The notes under the pieces were generated by a model. That model ran no database searches. It was not told the DNA's origin and saw only the letters and a list, made by a program, of their open reading frames with translations. This document shows positions 25,493 through 36,609 of a stretch of 64,000 bases of DNA, piece by piece. Made by a program: the position numbers and the translations under genes. The stretch is from positions 420,266-484,265 of the forward strand of contig WELA01012483.1 in the NCBI GenBank assembly GCA_009602735.1. The letters run 5' to 3'. Positions within the stretch are counted from its first letter, which is position 1; each line of letters starts with the position of its first letter. Source of the stretch: Mesotaenium endlicherianum (taxonomy: Eukaryota > Streptophyta > Zygnematophyceae > Zygnematales > Mesotaeniaceae).

Positions 25493-26827
25493 TATTGCTC
25501 TGCTGTCAAATGCAATGAGATGTACAGGGGCGTGAGCTTATGGGCTGGCGTGCAACTTCAACCATCCATTGAAGGCCTTTTATTCTGTGCCAGCACCTGG
25601 GATCCACTCCCGCTATGCTCGCCAGGTACTTGTATCCACTGCTGGAGCATTTAAACCTTCAATTTGTGGCATGCCTAGAAAGCAAAGCGGGTGCGGATCA
25701 TCCCAGCGGCTGGCAAAGAATGAGGGATGATTGAAGTGCCATCCCGGTCCATAAGCATACGTCCCCGTGTTCATGTAGTGCTGCACCATATACACTGCAT
25801 TGCACGTGTCAGCATAGCAATACACAATCTCCACGTGGCAAGAAGAGCTAGGCTGCACCCTCTCAAGGGGGGAACCGGAGTAGTATGATCCTTTCAATAG
25901 CGTGGGGCTTACGGGACACGCAGGCTGCCCGGGACGGAGGGCAAATTGAGGCCGCAGGCTGTCGCCGCCGCTACTGCTGCTGCTGGTGGTGGAGGAGGAG
26001 GACACATTGCACACGGGCGCCATATCCTGCAAGTGCAAGCCACAAACCCACACAAGTCTCAGTTGTCCAGCATTCCCTCGAGCGTCGTGCACCCCTGGCG
26101 ATCAACGTGCATGTGACCCGGCAGGCAGGCAGGCGCAGGTGGAGCTAGGATTGGAGCTGCGCTTACAGTGGGGCTATGGGTCAGAGCGTGCTCGCCATGC
26201 ACCGTTCCAACCGAGGAACCGGTGCAAATCTTGGGGTGGTTAAACTTGCAGCATTCCCCAAATTTTGAGAAAAAACTGCACCGTTCCCCAAATAAGCACA
26301 CGCTGTTTTTTCACAATTTAGGAAATGCTGCAAGTTTATCCACCCCGAACTTTGTGCCTCGATTGGGACGGTGCAACAGCATCTGCAAGTTTGGAGCAGA
26401 TGGTATACTAGCAGTCTGGCTCGTCCTGGCATGATGCCACACATACATAAAGAAGCAAACTGTCAGCCACCAGTCTCCCGATCCTTCACTTGCAAATCGA
26501 GAGGTACACAGCCAACAAGGAAGTCTGAGGTAGGGACTCACCATCCTCGAAGGTGTGGGCTTGCCAAACATGAGCTTCCAGCTTCCCATCCCATGGACCT
26601 GCTGATACTGTTGCGGCCACCTAGATGGAGGAGGGGACATATTCTCCTTGGATGACAGGACAAGAGCAACTGCGATACACCACAGCTGTGGCGGCCTCCG
26701 AGCTGTTGAGCGGGTGGTCATAGCTGCAAGTGAGGCCATGCTTCTTCCTCTTGGTGAGTACATATTTTTGCTCGATTCTATATTGCCTGCATACCCCAAA
26801 CACACAAGCATACAAGCATGATAACAA
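25493..26827. pseudogene. broken CCCH zinc-finger gene fragments in both orientations
   Basis: Several finger-like segments match the style of the gene at 10.4-12.1 kb. On the minus strand: KHGLTCSYDHPLN near 26740, CSFFSKFGECCKFNHPK near 26265-26215, and an LRPGQPACPVSP linker followed by QHYMNTGTYAYGPGWHFNHP near 25935-25725, where two zinc-binding Cys are replaced by Tyr and Trp. On the plus strand: a finger remnant ending YGLACNFNHP at about 25520-25570 with an internal stop, and a scrap SICKFGADG near 26375-26405. The mixture of orientations and lost Cys show that this is not one working gene. It probably arose by duplication of the CCCH locus followed by rearrangement. Confidence 0.7.
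26196..26377. repeat. imperfect palindrome (foldback) made of a CCCH exon segment
   Basis: The left arm, about 26196-26283, is matched by the reverse complement of about 26290-26377. The best block is ggggtggttaaacttgcagc (26234-26253) against ggggtggataaacttgcagc read on the opposite strand of 26346-26327. Arms are about 85 bp with perhaps 75-80% pairing by eye and a very short loop. The arm encodes a CCCH-like word (ECCKFNHPK on the minus strand), so the foldback seems built from an inverted copy of a zinc-finger exon. Confidence 0.75.
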
Positions 26828-27879
26828 TTGCCCGGGTACGACTTAGGTTGAATTACCCTGCAGGACAGGCAGATATGGCAAAGATGTGCGCTACTAGCTT
26901 GAACGAAGAATGGCATCAAGGACCGGACCTTTAATGCAACATAAAATTGTCATTTGCAGAACGACCTGATGACTAACTTCCGAAGTGGTTACCTGGGACG
27001 TCTTGACAGTGGGAGGATGCACCTTGCCTGTTCACCCGCAGTGGTGGTAGGAAGGAAGGAGCAGCTCGTAAGTAGCCAAAAGCTGCGCCATCTCCTAGAC
27101 CACCAAGCCTTCCTAGTTCGCCCTTGGTACCTTACTCAATGAAGCTCTACCTGCTCATACACCTTCACAAGTTAGATCTTAAAATAATAAAACGGTAGCG
27201 TTCCTGTAAACATTGAACTCTCTCCAACTCAAATTGCTGAAATGGTTCTGCCAACACACTCATAGAAGCGATTATTTGAGCGCGGATAATAGTTTGGTAA
27301 GAAGAAACAGGGGATTGAGACCAGAAAAACACAAGGTTACAGACTTATATAAGATTGCAGATACGAACATCATTCACAGAGACATAAATCTTAGTGGGCA
27401 CTACCTGCTGGTGCTGCAATGGGCCCATCATAACACTCACAGAGCTGACGATCTCTGCCTTGTTGCCAAAATCATTGCATAGCATCTGCCATAGCACATA
27501 TCACAAGCCATGGGGGACATATGAGAAGCACCTCCTAGAAAAGATGGATGGTAGAAGATGTGACTGGATTGATAAAAGAGTGATGAGGAAGGTGATGGGC
27601 CTTCACATTTATACCTGTGAATAAATGAGCTACTTTGAGTTGGACAACTCCCGTCTATCAACCAGCTCATCCAGAACTATGTAAAATTAAGCGGATTATT
27701 GGTTAAGATGTATGTGGTCTAGATGCTGTCTAGTAGATGTGACAAGAGGCTAGGTGATACGAGGAAGTCAAGGTCTACATGATCAACACACTTTGCTTAA
27801 TGGATTGAGGCCTTCATTGTGGTTCCCAATTAATCGAGTATCATCGAAGGTAATCCGCAACACTCATGCATGCAAGTTT
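26828..27879. other. no recognisable gene
   Basis: Between the CCCH fragments and the HAUS6 duplicate. No convincing coding similarity. It may hold diverged upstream parts of the HAUS6 duplicate, but I could not align them. Confidence 0.45.
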
Positions 27880-29382
27880 TGTGTGACCAGGTCGTGGAAC
27901 GTATTCTACATGATTTGGACAACGAGCATTGCTTATAGAATTCATCCCGTCAAACCATCTGATATGTAAGGGTCGGGGTGCACTCACTATCCTCCAATAA
28001 AAAAATTGAATGACTTATTCTTGCTTTGCTGCATGGCTGTACGGGTCCCCTTAAAGCACAAGTTTCTCATATTTGGAGACAAGGACAGAGCACCGGTGTG
28101 ACATGTCTAATGGATGTCCTAATCTTCCCCATCCATTGCCAGGTTTGTGGAGGTTTTTGGCATCTCTCCGCGGCTGTAGGGATGGCGTACACGAATGTGG
28201 TGGACAATGCAAATGATACAACTGCTCTTTATACTGCTACAAAGGCTTGCTGCATACGCATCTTTTCTTAATCATACTGTATCGTCTGCAAAATGCGGTC
28301 TGCAGGAGTACACTTATGAAGCAAAAATTTGTATCCTTACTGGTGGTGTTGATAAAAGAGTTCTGCAGCCTTAGCAGAATTGATGATCAGAAAAGGATGG
28401 CAGACATCTTACTAACTGAAGGATGAGGTAGACTTTTGCCCCTCAGGCTGTTTGTTATTTTCAGCTGGGTCTTAGTTGGTCTTAGTTGGGTCTTAGAGAT
28501 GGCTTCATGCACTCATTACTGCACCTCCATGCGTTACCCAAGGTGATACATGACATCATCCGTTCACGTGCTACTGTGCAGAATCCCTTGTCCCGCCACA
28601 GCAGCAGAAGAGCGTTGAATAAGAAACTATAGTTGGGCAATGGCATTGAAAGACAAAAGATGTTTACGAAATAATATGAAGCACTACTAATTGGGTGTTG
28701 TCACAACAGGATGCCGCAGCTTTCAAGAGAAGGCCAAGGAGGGAGTGAGATGACAAAGGGAGTGGAAGGCTTTTCAAGGCACCCTGACTGAGGAGCACCA
28801 AGGCCTTGTTGCCCAATTCGTAAGCCAACTTATCAATTCTTGCCTTTCGAATTGGAGCTGTTGAGCTCCCGGGTAATTTGTACTGGATGTTGATGCTGAT
28901 GCTGGATTGGTGTAAAAGAAGAGTTTACGTGCATCTCCTAGGCTTGGAAAGCGGGCATGAAATGAGTTTGCATTTTTACGACGACTGCATGAACTGGTCC
29001 GACTGCATTTCTTTTTTAGGCTTCCCTGCGTCACAGGGTGAGTATTGTGGACAAGGAGTTCAAGAGAGACGTGCAAATTATACAGGGGACAAGCGAAGTT
29101 GCAACTCAAACATGGGTTGGCATTCTATCTTTTGCTGGTAGGTGTGTTTCACGCGTGTGCAAAGAGCAAGAGGGGAGTTTCTGTAACAACCATCAAAAAA
29201 GAGCAGCATCTTGTTGTGGCATGTGCTAGTACTACCACATTTGCTTGATTGAGCTTGTATTTTCAAGTTCGTCATCTGCTTTTGAAGTTACCTCTTGGTG
29301 TGGTCTTTGCATCACCTCCTATGAGATGTATAAATGCTAAGTGCATCTTTTTTGTTTGTGCAGAGAGCTCTGACGCTCTGTG
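27880..29382 (+). pseudogene. truncated duplicate of HAUS6/AUG6
   Basis: Three blocks repeat the functional gene in the same order: 27890-27960 resembles the exon at 19258-19352 but carries stops, 28135-28260 resembles the exon at 19511-19658 with a changed middle, and 28711-29382 follows 20134-20838 closely. In the last block both exon (RLSIVDKEFK) and intron sequence agree at roughly 95% by eye, including the intron after TW-x-x-ILSFA. The copy stops inside the next exon at 29382, where an LTR begins. A start codon region was not found. This is a recent partial duplication, not a working gene. Confidence 0.85.
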
Positions 29383-30457
29383 TCGTGCGATAGGAGATCG
29401 AGTGCGTATCATCGACACAAGAAATGCATAATAAGCAAGCAAGCTTTGTTGCAAGGAAGTCTATTGTACATGTGGCATTATAGCCAAAAAGACAGTCAAG
29501 CGTCAAATGTTTTAATTAAGGAGTGTGTACTATCTAGAGTGAGCACCTCACTATTGTAATCTGGTAGGAAACCAATTAATGAAGTTTGGCCCAAAAGATC
29601 ACTCGAAGCACATCATGATCTTCAAGAGTAGTCTGCAAGGGTTTAAGCTGTGACTTTGCTCACCACTTGCAAAGTTCTTCAAGTGACTGGAAGCCAGGAG
29701 GGCTTGCTCTTCACAAGAGAGAGACTAAGTGGTCCTAAAAACACAAGAGTCAAAAGTGTAAGCTTTACTGATAACTCTGTGACTTACAACTGGCATAATT
29801 GGACTTCTAAAAAAGATGTTCCTCTAGGGACATCTCTAGTACTTATACTCCTGGAAATCCGGCGACGTATGCGGCGGATCCAATGCATGTAGTCACTCTA
29901 GGAGGCTCTCCTATGTCCACTAATGTGTACAAGGCATGTACTAGTACTCCTATAGGCTAAGCATAACTCAAACCAATCAAAGCAAAGCACGTAGACCATG
30001 CTATGTGTCTCTCATTGGTGGAGCTTACCTTGGGTGATTCTACCTAGATAACGACTCAACAGTGAATCTGAAACTTGAGGAAGCTGAGTAGGTGATGCAA
30101 TCACCAAGTTATAGCCTCAATGATGCAGTTACACTATGGAAATGCAAGATTTATGTAGTCTAATTGGCTCGCGGATTTGTGCGCACAAAGCTAAGGGTCC
30201 TTGGGGTCACGAATAGCCAACAATGTCACCTTTGGGTACATTAAGTCACAAGTTGGCCGTTGGGTGTGATTTTGCTAGGGGCCAAAAGGGGTGCGGACTA
30301 GATCGCGCCTATCTTGCTCAATACTTGACCGAATAACGCGAAACCGGTGTCATTCGGAAGATGCTTTGACGCGCTACACTTTTGTGACTTGGGAATCTAG
30401 AAAAGGTCAACATATGGATGCGTAAATTTGATGCAAAGTTGGTCTTCCTAGGTTGAT
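29383..30457 (-). mobile_element. LTR of the DNMT family, truncated at its right end
   Basis: This segment follows the terminal repeat at 47113-48248 from its first bases (tgtcgtgcg) to the ggttgatgg word about 60 bases before its end, with more differences than the two repeats of element B show between themselves, so it is older. It begins inside an exon of the HAUS6 duplicate. It is oriented like the repeats of minus-strand elements, opposite to the element E sequence that follows. Confidence 0.8.
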
Positions 30458-30523
30458 GGTGTCATGATTTATTGAGTCGAGGTTGACGTACATAATCGAG
30501 CTCCACACGTGTGAACCATCAAC
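30458..30523 (+). repeat. inverted copy of the LTR terminal 66 bp
   Basis: Bases from tgtcatgatttattg to ccatcaacc are the reverse complement of the last part of the LTR (compare 48183-48248). They directly follow the truncated LTR at 30457, making a small inverted structure with ggttgatgg on one side and ccatcaacc on the other. They could be the first bases of element E's own plus-oriented LTR, or a snap-back copy. Confidence 0.75.
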
Positions 30524-32491
30524 CATGCGCACATTTGCAGCGCCGACATGGGGCAGCCCTAGACGTTGTCACCTGGCGCCACAGCGACGCTGCAGCTCCG
30601 CATACGCCCGCCCTTCGACGGAACTCTTGAGGCCAGCACTGCAGACGTCTGCGCAGATGCTCCCGCCAGCTCTGCGCACGTCGCAATGGCAGCTGTCAGC
30701 AGCGACGACGTCCGCCCTGACAGGCTGTCAGATGGCAGGCCATAGGTCCGAGCAGTCTCGCCATCCCTCGCCGCAGACGCGCCCTCCGACGGACGGGTGC
30801 CCACGCCACCGCAGCCAGCGCAGGCTCCCGCAGCTCCTCTAGCCTGCGCCATCCTGCTGACGCCAGCAGGGCTGTCTGCAGCCTAAGCAGCAACAGCTGG
30901 CGCGACCGGGCGAGCCTACCAACCAACTACTACGACTGCAGCGTCCCTCGCCGTACATGTCACCCGCCCATGCGCAGATCTGCGCACCGACCGGCAACCT
31001 CCCAAGATCCGCTCCCTGCTGGCTGCTGCAAGCAGCAGGTTCCAGCAGATGCCGCCACCTGTCGCGTGCGCGGCTGATGAGACTTTGCCCGACGGCAGCT
31101 GCACTCCTGCATATGCCCGCACGCGCCCGCTCACGACGCGCACCGCATTGCAAGGCTTGCTTTGCAGCCAGCCACGCGATCACCTCACGGCAGCCACGTC
31201 AGCAGCTGCGTACAGCAGCTGCGCACACGTGCTGCCACTTGGCACGCGCACGCACCCCGGCCTAGCCAGCGCAGATCAGGCGGCCGCGACCGCCATCCTC
31301 AGTCCGGGGGAGGCATCCTTGACTGCGCTGTGCGGCCGGATCGCCGTTTGGAGCATCAACGGCATGCACACGGCTGCGCACAGCCAAGGCTTAACCCTGG
31401 CTGCGCACAAAATCCTCAGGCCTGCGCAATAAGCGTGGCGAGGGTCCCCGCAAGCGCACGCGCCATCTGGAGGGCGCCACGGACCTTGCTTGGGGCAGCC
31501 GAGGCCGACATTGACACCGTTCGGACGATGCAGCTGGGCAGGCCCAGGGGCGACCCCGAGGCGCCACATGTCAACCTGCCAGCAGCTAAGCCTGCGCCAG
31601 CTCTGGCACCTGCGCCAATAGCCAAAGAGCTTGCGCCCAAAGCTGCGCTGGCATTCGCAACCAATCCTGCATAGGCGCCAGCCTTCGCCGAGGCGCCAGC
31701 CGCAGGTGGACCAAAGCCAGCGCTACCCACGACGCCAACGCCAGGAATGCCAGTGCCACTTGGCGGCCTCCCAGCCGCCAAGGCTGCGCCAGCTCTGACA
31801 GCTGCGCCAGCAGGAGTGGCACCTGCGCCGGTAGCTGCGCAGGCATTCTCAGGAGCGGCCGCACTAGCTCCACCAACCCCCGCAACGCCAACGTTGGGCT
31901 CGCCAGCGCCTGAAGCACCTGTCGCGCCAGCGCCAGGCTCGCCAGCGTCTGAGGCACCTGTCGCGCCAACGCTGGGCTTACTAGAGTTAGGCTCGCTAGC
32001 GCCAGGCTCGTTAGCGCCTGAGGCACTTGTTGCGCCAGCGCTGGGCTCGCCAGCGCCAAGCTCGCGAGCGCCAGGCACGCAAGCGCCAGCGCCTCTCTTA
32101 GCACCTGTGCCTGGGGCGTCGGCACTGGCACCAGCGGCTGCGTCAGCCAATGAGGCACCCGCGCCAGCGGTTGCACCAGCACCCGCAGCTGCGTCAGCAG
32201 CTGTCACTCTGGCTCTCGCAGCAGCGTCAGAGTCCATTCTGGCCTGCTGCGCACGCACACGGCCGTTGGACAGCTGCACGGCAGCGGGCATCGCAGGACG
32301 CGAGCGCACACTCACGACGGCAACCGGGCAACCGGCAATGGCACAGAAGCGCAGTGGACCAGACCAGGGACGCCGCACAGAGGAGGCGCCGCGTCTGTCT
32401 CGCTCCTTCCGCGTGCTAGAGATGCTAGCAGCTCCATCAATGCTCGCACCTCGTGCACTCGCCTCGCCTATGACTCAGCGCCAAAGTCATC

Positions 32492-33343
32492 TTGCTGGCG
32501 CTACAACGGATGCCAGCCGTCTCCTCCGCGGTGCTTGTCGTGTCTATAGAGGCCACGCGGCAAGCGACCCAGCTACTGCTTCAGTTATGCAAGGCCAGCC
32601 AGCGCGCCTCCGACGGCAGGCCGGCGTCCGACGTCGCCGCCGCGGTGCTCTCCGCACCCGCTCAACCTGCGCATGAGCCCAGGTCGATCGGCACGCCTAA
32701 CGCTGCGTTTTTGGATAATTTGCAGGGGATTGTGCTGGTCAACATGCAGGCCCCGCAGCACATCGTGTTCAACACTGGCGCACAACTAGTCCTCATTAGC
32801 CTTCGCTACTTTCGTCAGCTGGGCCTCTTGTCAGCCGACCTGGAGGATTTGCCGATGCGGATCAACACCGCGGCTGGCACTTCGAAGATCGTCACCGGGT
32901 GCACGCGACTGGCCCTTTACTTCACCTTTTGGCCCGGCACCCGAGATGAGACGACCATCCACCGGCATGCGTTGGTCACTCGCTCTGAGACCTTTGACGT
33001 TCTCCTTGGCCAGGACGTTCTCTTCCCTATCGACGCCGCAGTGGATAATTGGGTGGAGCGAGTCTTCTATCGACCTGACTGGCAGTCAAGGGGGACCCGC
33101 ACGGCATCCGTGCCGCTTGACATCGTGGCTCGCCGCTCAGCTAAGTCCGCCCTCTACGGCTTCATGGCGCTGGACGACGTGGTCCAAACCGATGAGGGGG
33201 GGCTCGAGGAGGATGAGGTCTCCGTAGGCGTTGACTTGCTTGAGAAGCAGGATGAGGACCCCGTGCTGTCTGGCGCCGAGCTCCACCTTACGCCCCAGCA
33301 GCAGGGTGAACGATGCGGATCCACGCCGCCCATAGCGCCATGA
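32492..33343 (+). CDS. Element E protease region
   Basis: The open frame aligns with the protease part of element B ORF2. GIVLVNMQAPQHIVFNTGAQ holds the active-site loop, TFDVLLGQDVLFPIDAAVDNW is the conserved C-terminal segment, and the acidic tail (DEVSVGVDLLEKQDEDP) parallels VDEEIFVGVDLLESQDEEP in B. It follows the Ala/Pro-rich linker and precedes the methyltransferase region, the same order as in B. It is a part of a broken element. Confidence 0.75.
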   Translation: MLALQRMPAVSSAVLVVSIEATRQATQLLLQLCKASQRASDGRPASDVAAAVLSAPAQPAHEPRSIGTPNAAFLDNLQGIVLVNMQAPQHIVFNTGAQLVLISLRYFRQLGLLSADLEDLPMRINTAAGTSKIVTGCTRLALYFTFWPGTRDETTIHRHALVTRSETFDVLLGQDVLFPIDAAVDNWVERVFYRPDWQSRGTRTASVPLDIVARRSAKSALYGFMALDDVVQTDEGGLEEDEVSVGVDLLEKQDEDPVLSGAELHLTPQQQGERCGSTPPIAP

Positions 33344-35089
33344 TGCGTCACATGGTTGCAGACGCCGTCAAGGCACACGCCATCGCCACGGCTGCCATTT
33401 TTGCTGCAGCGCACGCCGAGGACGCAGTGACAGCTGCTGCAGCCGCACCTAGGCCACAACCGTTAGGCGCGAGTGGACCCTCCGCAAGATCAAACGTTTG
33501 CGTACGGCATGACGTGCCTGTGGGAGTCGCCATGCAGTACCGCATGGCCTCCTAGTTGCCCTCGCCCGCACCACCGCTCCCATGCTCCGACTCCTAGTTG
33601 CGCACTACCGCATCTGAGGATGAGGCTATGAGGCAGGTGGCGTATCCAGGCGGTTTGACAACGCATCGTTGGAGAGCGTTGAGGAGGAGGAGTGGCAGGA
33701 GTGGTCCCAGGTTGCAGCAGAGGAGCTCGTAGCCTAGCCTTCAGAGGAGCCACCTCCGCCCACGCCTACGGCCCGCGTCCGACGCCAGAGGACCTCCTGG
33801 CTTTAGCACTCTCTTGCAGAAGATTACGGCCAGTCCCAGTCGAGCTCATCGATGTGCCGGCGGGCCCAGTCGTTTGATACAGCACGATTGTTCATTCAGC
33901 AACGAGTGCCGTGCATCACGCACTTGTTCCCTGGCAACAGCCTGGGCACAGGCTGGTCGGCTCGCGCCTCAGCCAGTGCCGCCTCTATGGCACCTTTCCC
34001 TGCTTTCGACCTGCGAGCCGTACACGCACGGTAGCTAGGGACCAAGACCAGCATCCTCGGCCCTCGGCGCATAGGTTTTTTCCCCTACGCCACGCCGGCT
34101 CTGCGCCTCGCACACGGCCCTACGCCGCCAGCCCGACGCGCACATGTGCTTACCCCTCTCCGCGAGCAGGCCAGGGATACCCGCGAGGTCACGCCACTGC
34201 GCGACACGCACAGGAGCGCACGAGAGGTTACTCCTCTTTTGAGGGAAGGGAGATCACTCCTTTGCGCGAGACGCGCCTGCGCTCTGTCACACCGCCTTAC
34301 GACGGCCCGTGCGATCTCTCCACCGGCGATGATGACGCACAGTCTTCCTCCACCACTGCAGCGCACGCATTGTACCAGACGCCGCTCGGCTGGCCTGCCG
34401 CCGTTTCGCGCAGCCACATAGCCGACGACGGGCCGTCTGGGTCACCTCCTCATAAGGTGGCCCGCGCCGCTGTCCGGCCCCGCGAACGCCATCCTTATAC
34501 TATCACCATACGCGCAGAGATCATGAAGCGTCGTCAGCAAGAGCGCGTTCGGCTTGCATTGCTCTCTCCGCTGCGCCCTTGAGTCCAACTGGCTCCACAA
34601 CAGCTCGTTCGTCCTCGGCAGGTGACAGACTGGGGCGAGCCCTCCGTATGCACAGTGCCTATCCAAACAGATCTTTGCAAGCGTTAGCACTCGTACTTTG
34701 ACCCGCGTCCCCATCTACCCCAGCGCACAACCATGGAGCAGCTGGCCCACGCCGCTTCACACCACGCCGACCACAGGGCGAGAGACATGTGGCAGCTGCA
34801 GTGCGTCCGCAACGCGTAGGCTATGGCCCGCCCAGTTCTCGAGGAGGAATTGCAGGACGCTCGCGCATGCTGGCGCACTTACAAGGCGCATGCACGCACG
34901 GCTCGCCCTCAGCCGCTGCTACAGCGCATCCCCAGGTTTACCCGTGACTACGCCAAGTGCGCGGTGGCAGCCCTGTGCATGGCGCCCCATCAGCACAAAA
35001 TCCTGTGCTCCAACCCTCCGCCGGCGCAGGCAGGCGATGGTGCCATGAGTTGTTGTCCCCTTTCTACGCCTATCTACACCGCCCATCTC

Positions 35090-35897
35090 GACTCGGCGGC
35101 ATTGTCCTCGTTGAGCTCTTGGCCGACATTGCGACAAGGCTGCTGGAGGGCCCAGGTTGGCATCCCCTTACGGCGGTACGTCTACATTAACCCTGATGCC
35201 GAGGCACAGCAGGTGGCCCGCAGGTAGATGGCCTTGTGTCACGAGCGTTTCCCTGACCTCTTCCCTGAGCACGCATTCTTACGTGCCCAGACCGACTGGC
35301 CCATGGACAACCGCGACATCACCGCTGAGCACATCACACGCCTGGGGCCCATCGACCTCATCATCGCTGGTTGGGAGTGCCAAGGCTTCTCCATCGCCGG
35401 ACGGGGAGGCGCGCTTGGTGACCCCCGCACGGCCTTGTTCTGGCATCTGCTCCGCGTCCTCAACATGGTTGAGGACCACCAGCCGCCTCACACGCTCGCC
35501 TGGGTGTTAGAGAACGTAGTTGTCCGCCACGATTCTCGGCCCCACGTTAGCGTCAACTTCGCCCTCTGCAGCAGCTACGTTGGCCGTGAGGCCGTCATTG
35601 ACGCTGCCCAGATCGGCTCCTTTGCGCGTTGCGTGTGTGCCTATTTCACTAACCTGGCCATGCCATGCACGCTCCAGGCATTGGCGGTTGCACATCCACG
35701 CCACACGCGCATCGTCGACTCCATCCTTGACGTGGCGCGCCTCGCCCAACGAGTGGTTGCCCTTCCGCATCCTTCTCAGGCCCAGTGTAGGTCCTCCACG
35801 TCGTCACGAGGGCGCTTTTGACATTCGTGAGTCGCTACAACAATGCGGCCTACGTAGGGGACCTGCGCAGCATGATCATTGACCTCGAGACCGGCAT
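35090..35897 (+). CDS. Element E DNA methyltransferase (main part)
   Basis: Contains the SAM-binding start (VLVELLADIAT), the catalytic motif IV in the family-specific form AGWECQGFSIAGRGG near 35370-35412, and motif VI WVLENVVVRHD near 35505. The text runs parallel to element B at high similarity and stops where element G enters at 35898; the C-terminal part (MERAMGFPPHLTQVDG, LLGQAINANVLSW) resumes at 40614. Part of a broken element. Confidence 0.8.
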
Positions 35898-36609
35898 TGT
35901 AAGGTTATGAAAGTGTAGTTTTTTTCTTTCTAGTATTTTATATGCATAGAGTGTGATTTTAGAAGAACTTTGGCCTTTATTTCAAGTCATTTGGACAAGT
36001 ATTAAGATAGTTATGAATTTTGGAAGTTTTTAGTGAGTTTTTAATGTCACAGATTCTATTTAGTGACAAGGACAGGTCCAGTGACGAAAATTTCGGTTGG
36101 AGTCCAGAAAGTAGGACATTGAAACATGAGGGTTCCAGAAAGTACGTACAATTACGTAGAGTGCCAAAGTGATCGTGGAATTTCTAGAAACTCCGTGAGG
36201 AGTTAGTGGATTGTGTAGTAGAATATTCTAGAGTGTGATTGTGTGCGTGTGAGTGTGCTAGCTTGTCCAACTAGGCAAGGTCAAGTACATGGAAGGAGCC
36301 ATAGGAGAAGGTTCTGGAGGTACCTTGCTAGAGAGGACACTTAGAGTTAAAGGATAAATGGGAAGCACAAGGAAGTAGAGGGGGCTTATTCTAGTCTAAC
36401 CTTCGTATCTTGTACACGACTTTTCTTGAAAAAGTGAGTTCTTTTCCACTCCTCTCTCATGTAGCCCTCTAACTCTTGCAAGGGTGGCATACCACCAGGC
36501 CACTCCACCTTGTGTATGCAACTAGGAAAGGTCCTCGTGCACGCTTCCACTCGCGGGTGAGGGTGCGTGAGTGTGCATGGGCGCACTCCCCGCACCCTTC
36601 CCCCTTTCA
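35898..36609 (+). repeat. Element G left (5') LTR
   Basis: 712 bp, TG...CA termini, followed two bases later by the tRNA-Met-like primer-binding site. It ends in a pyrimidine-rich run (cacccttccccctttca). Confidence 0.93.

Noticed and set aside
29383-30457. Possible intact solo LTR with target duplication in the HAUS6 duplicate
   Set aside because: The right end is truncated and followed by inverted LTR sequence, and no matching HAUS6 sequence resumes after it, so it is not a simple solo LTR.
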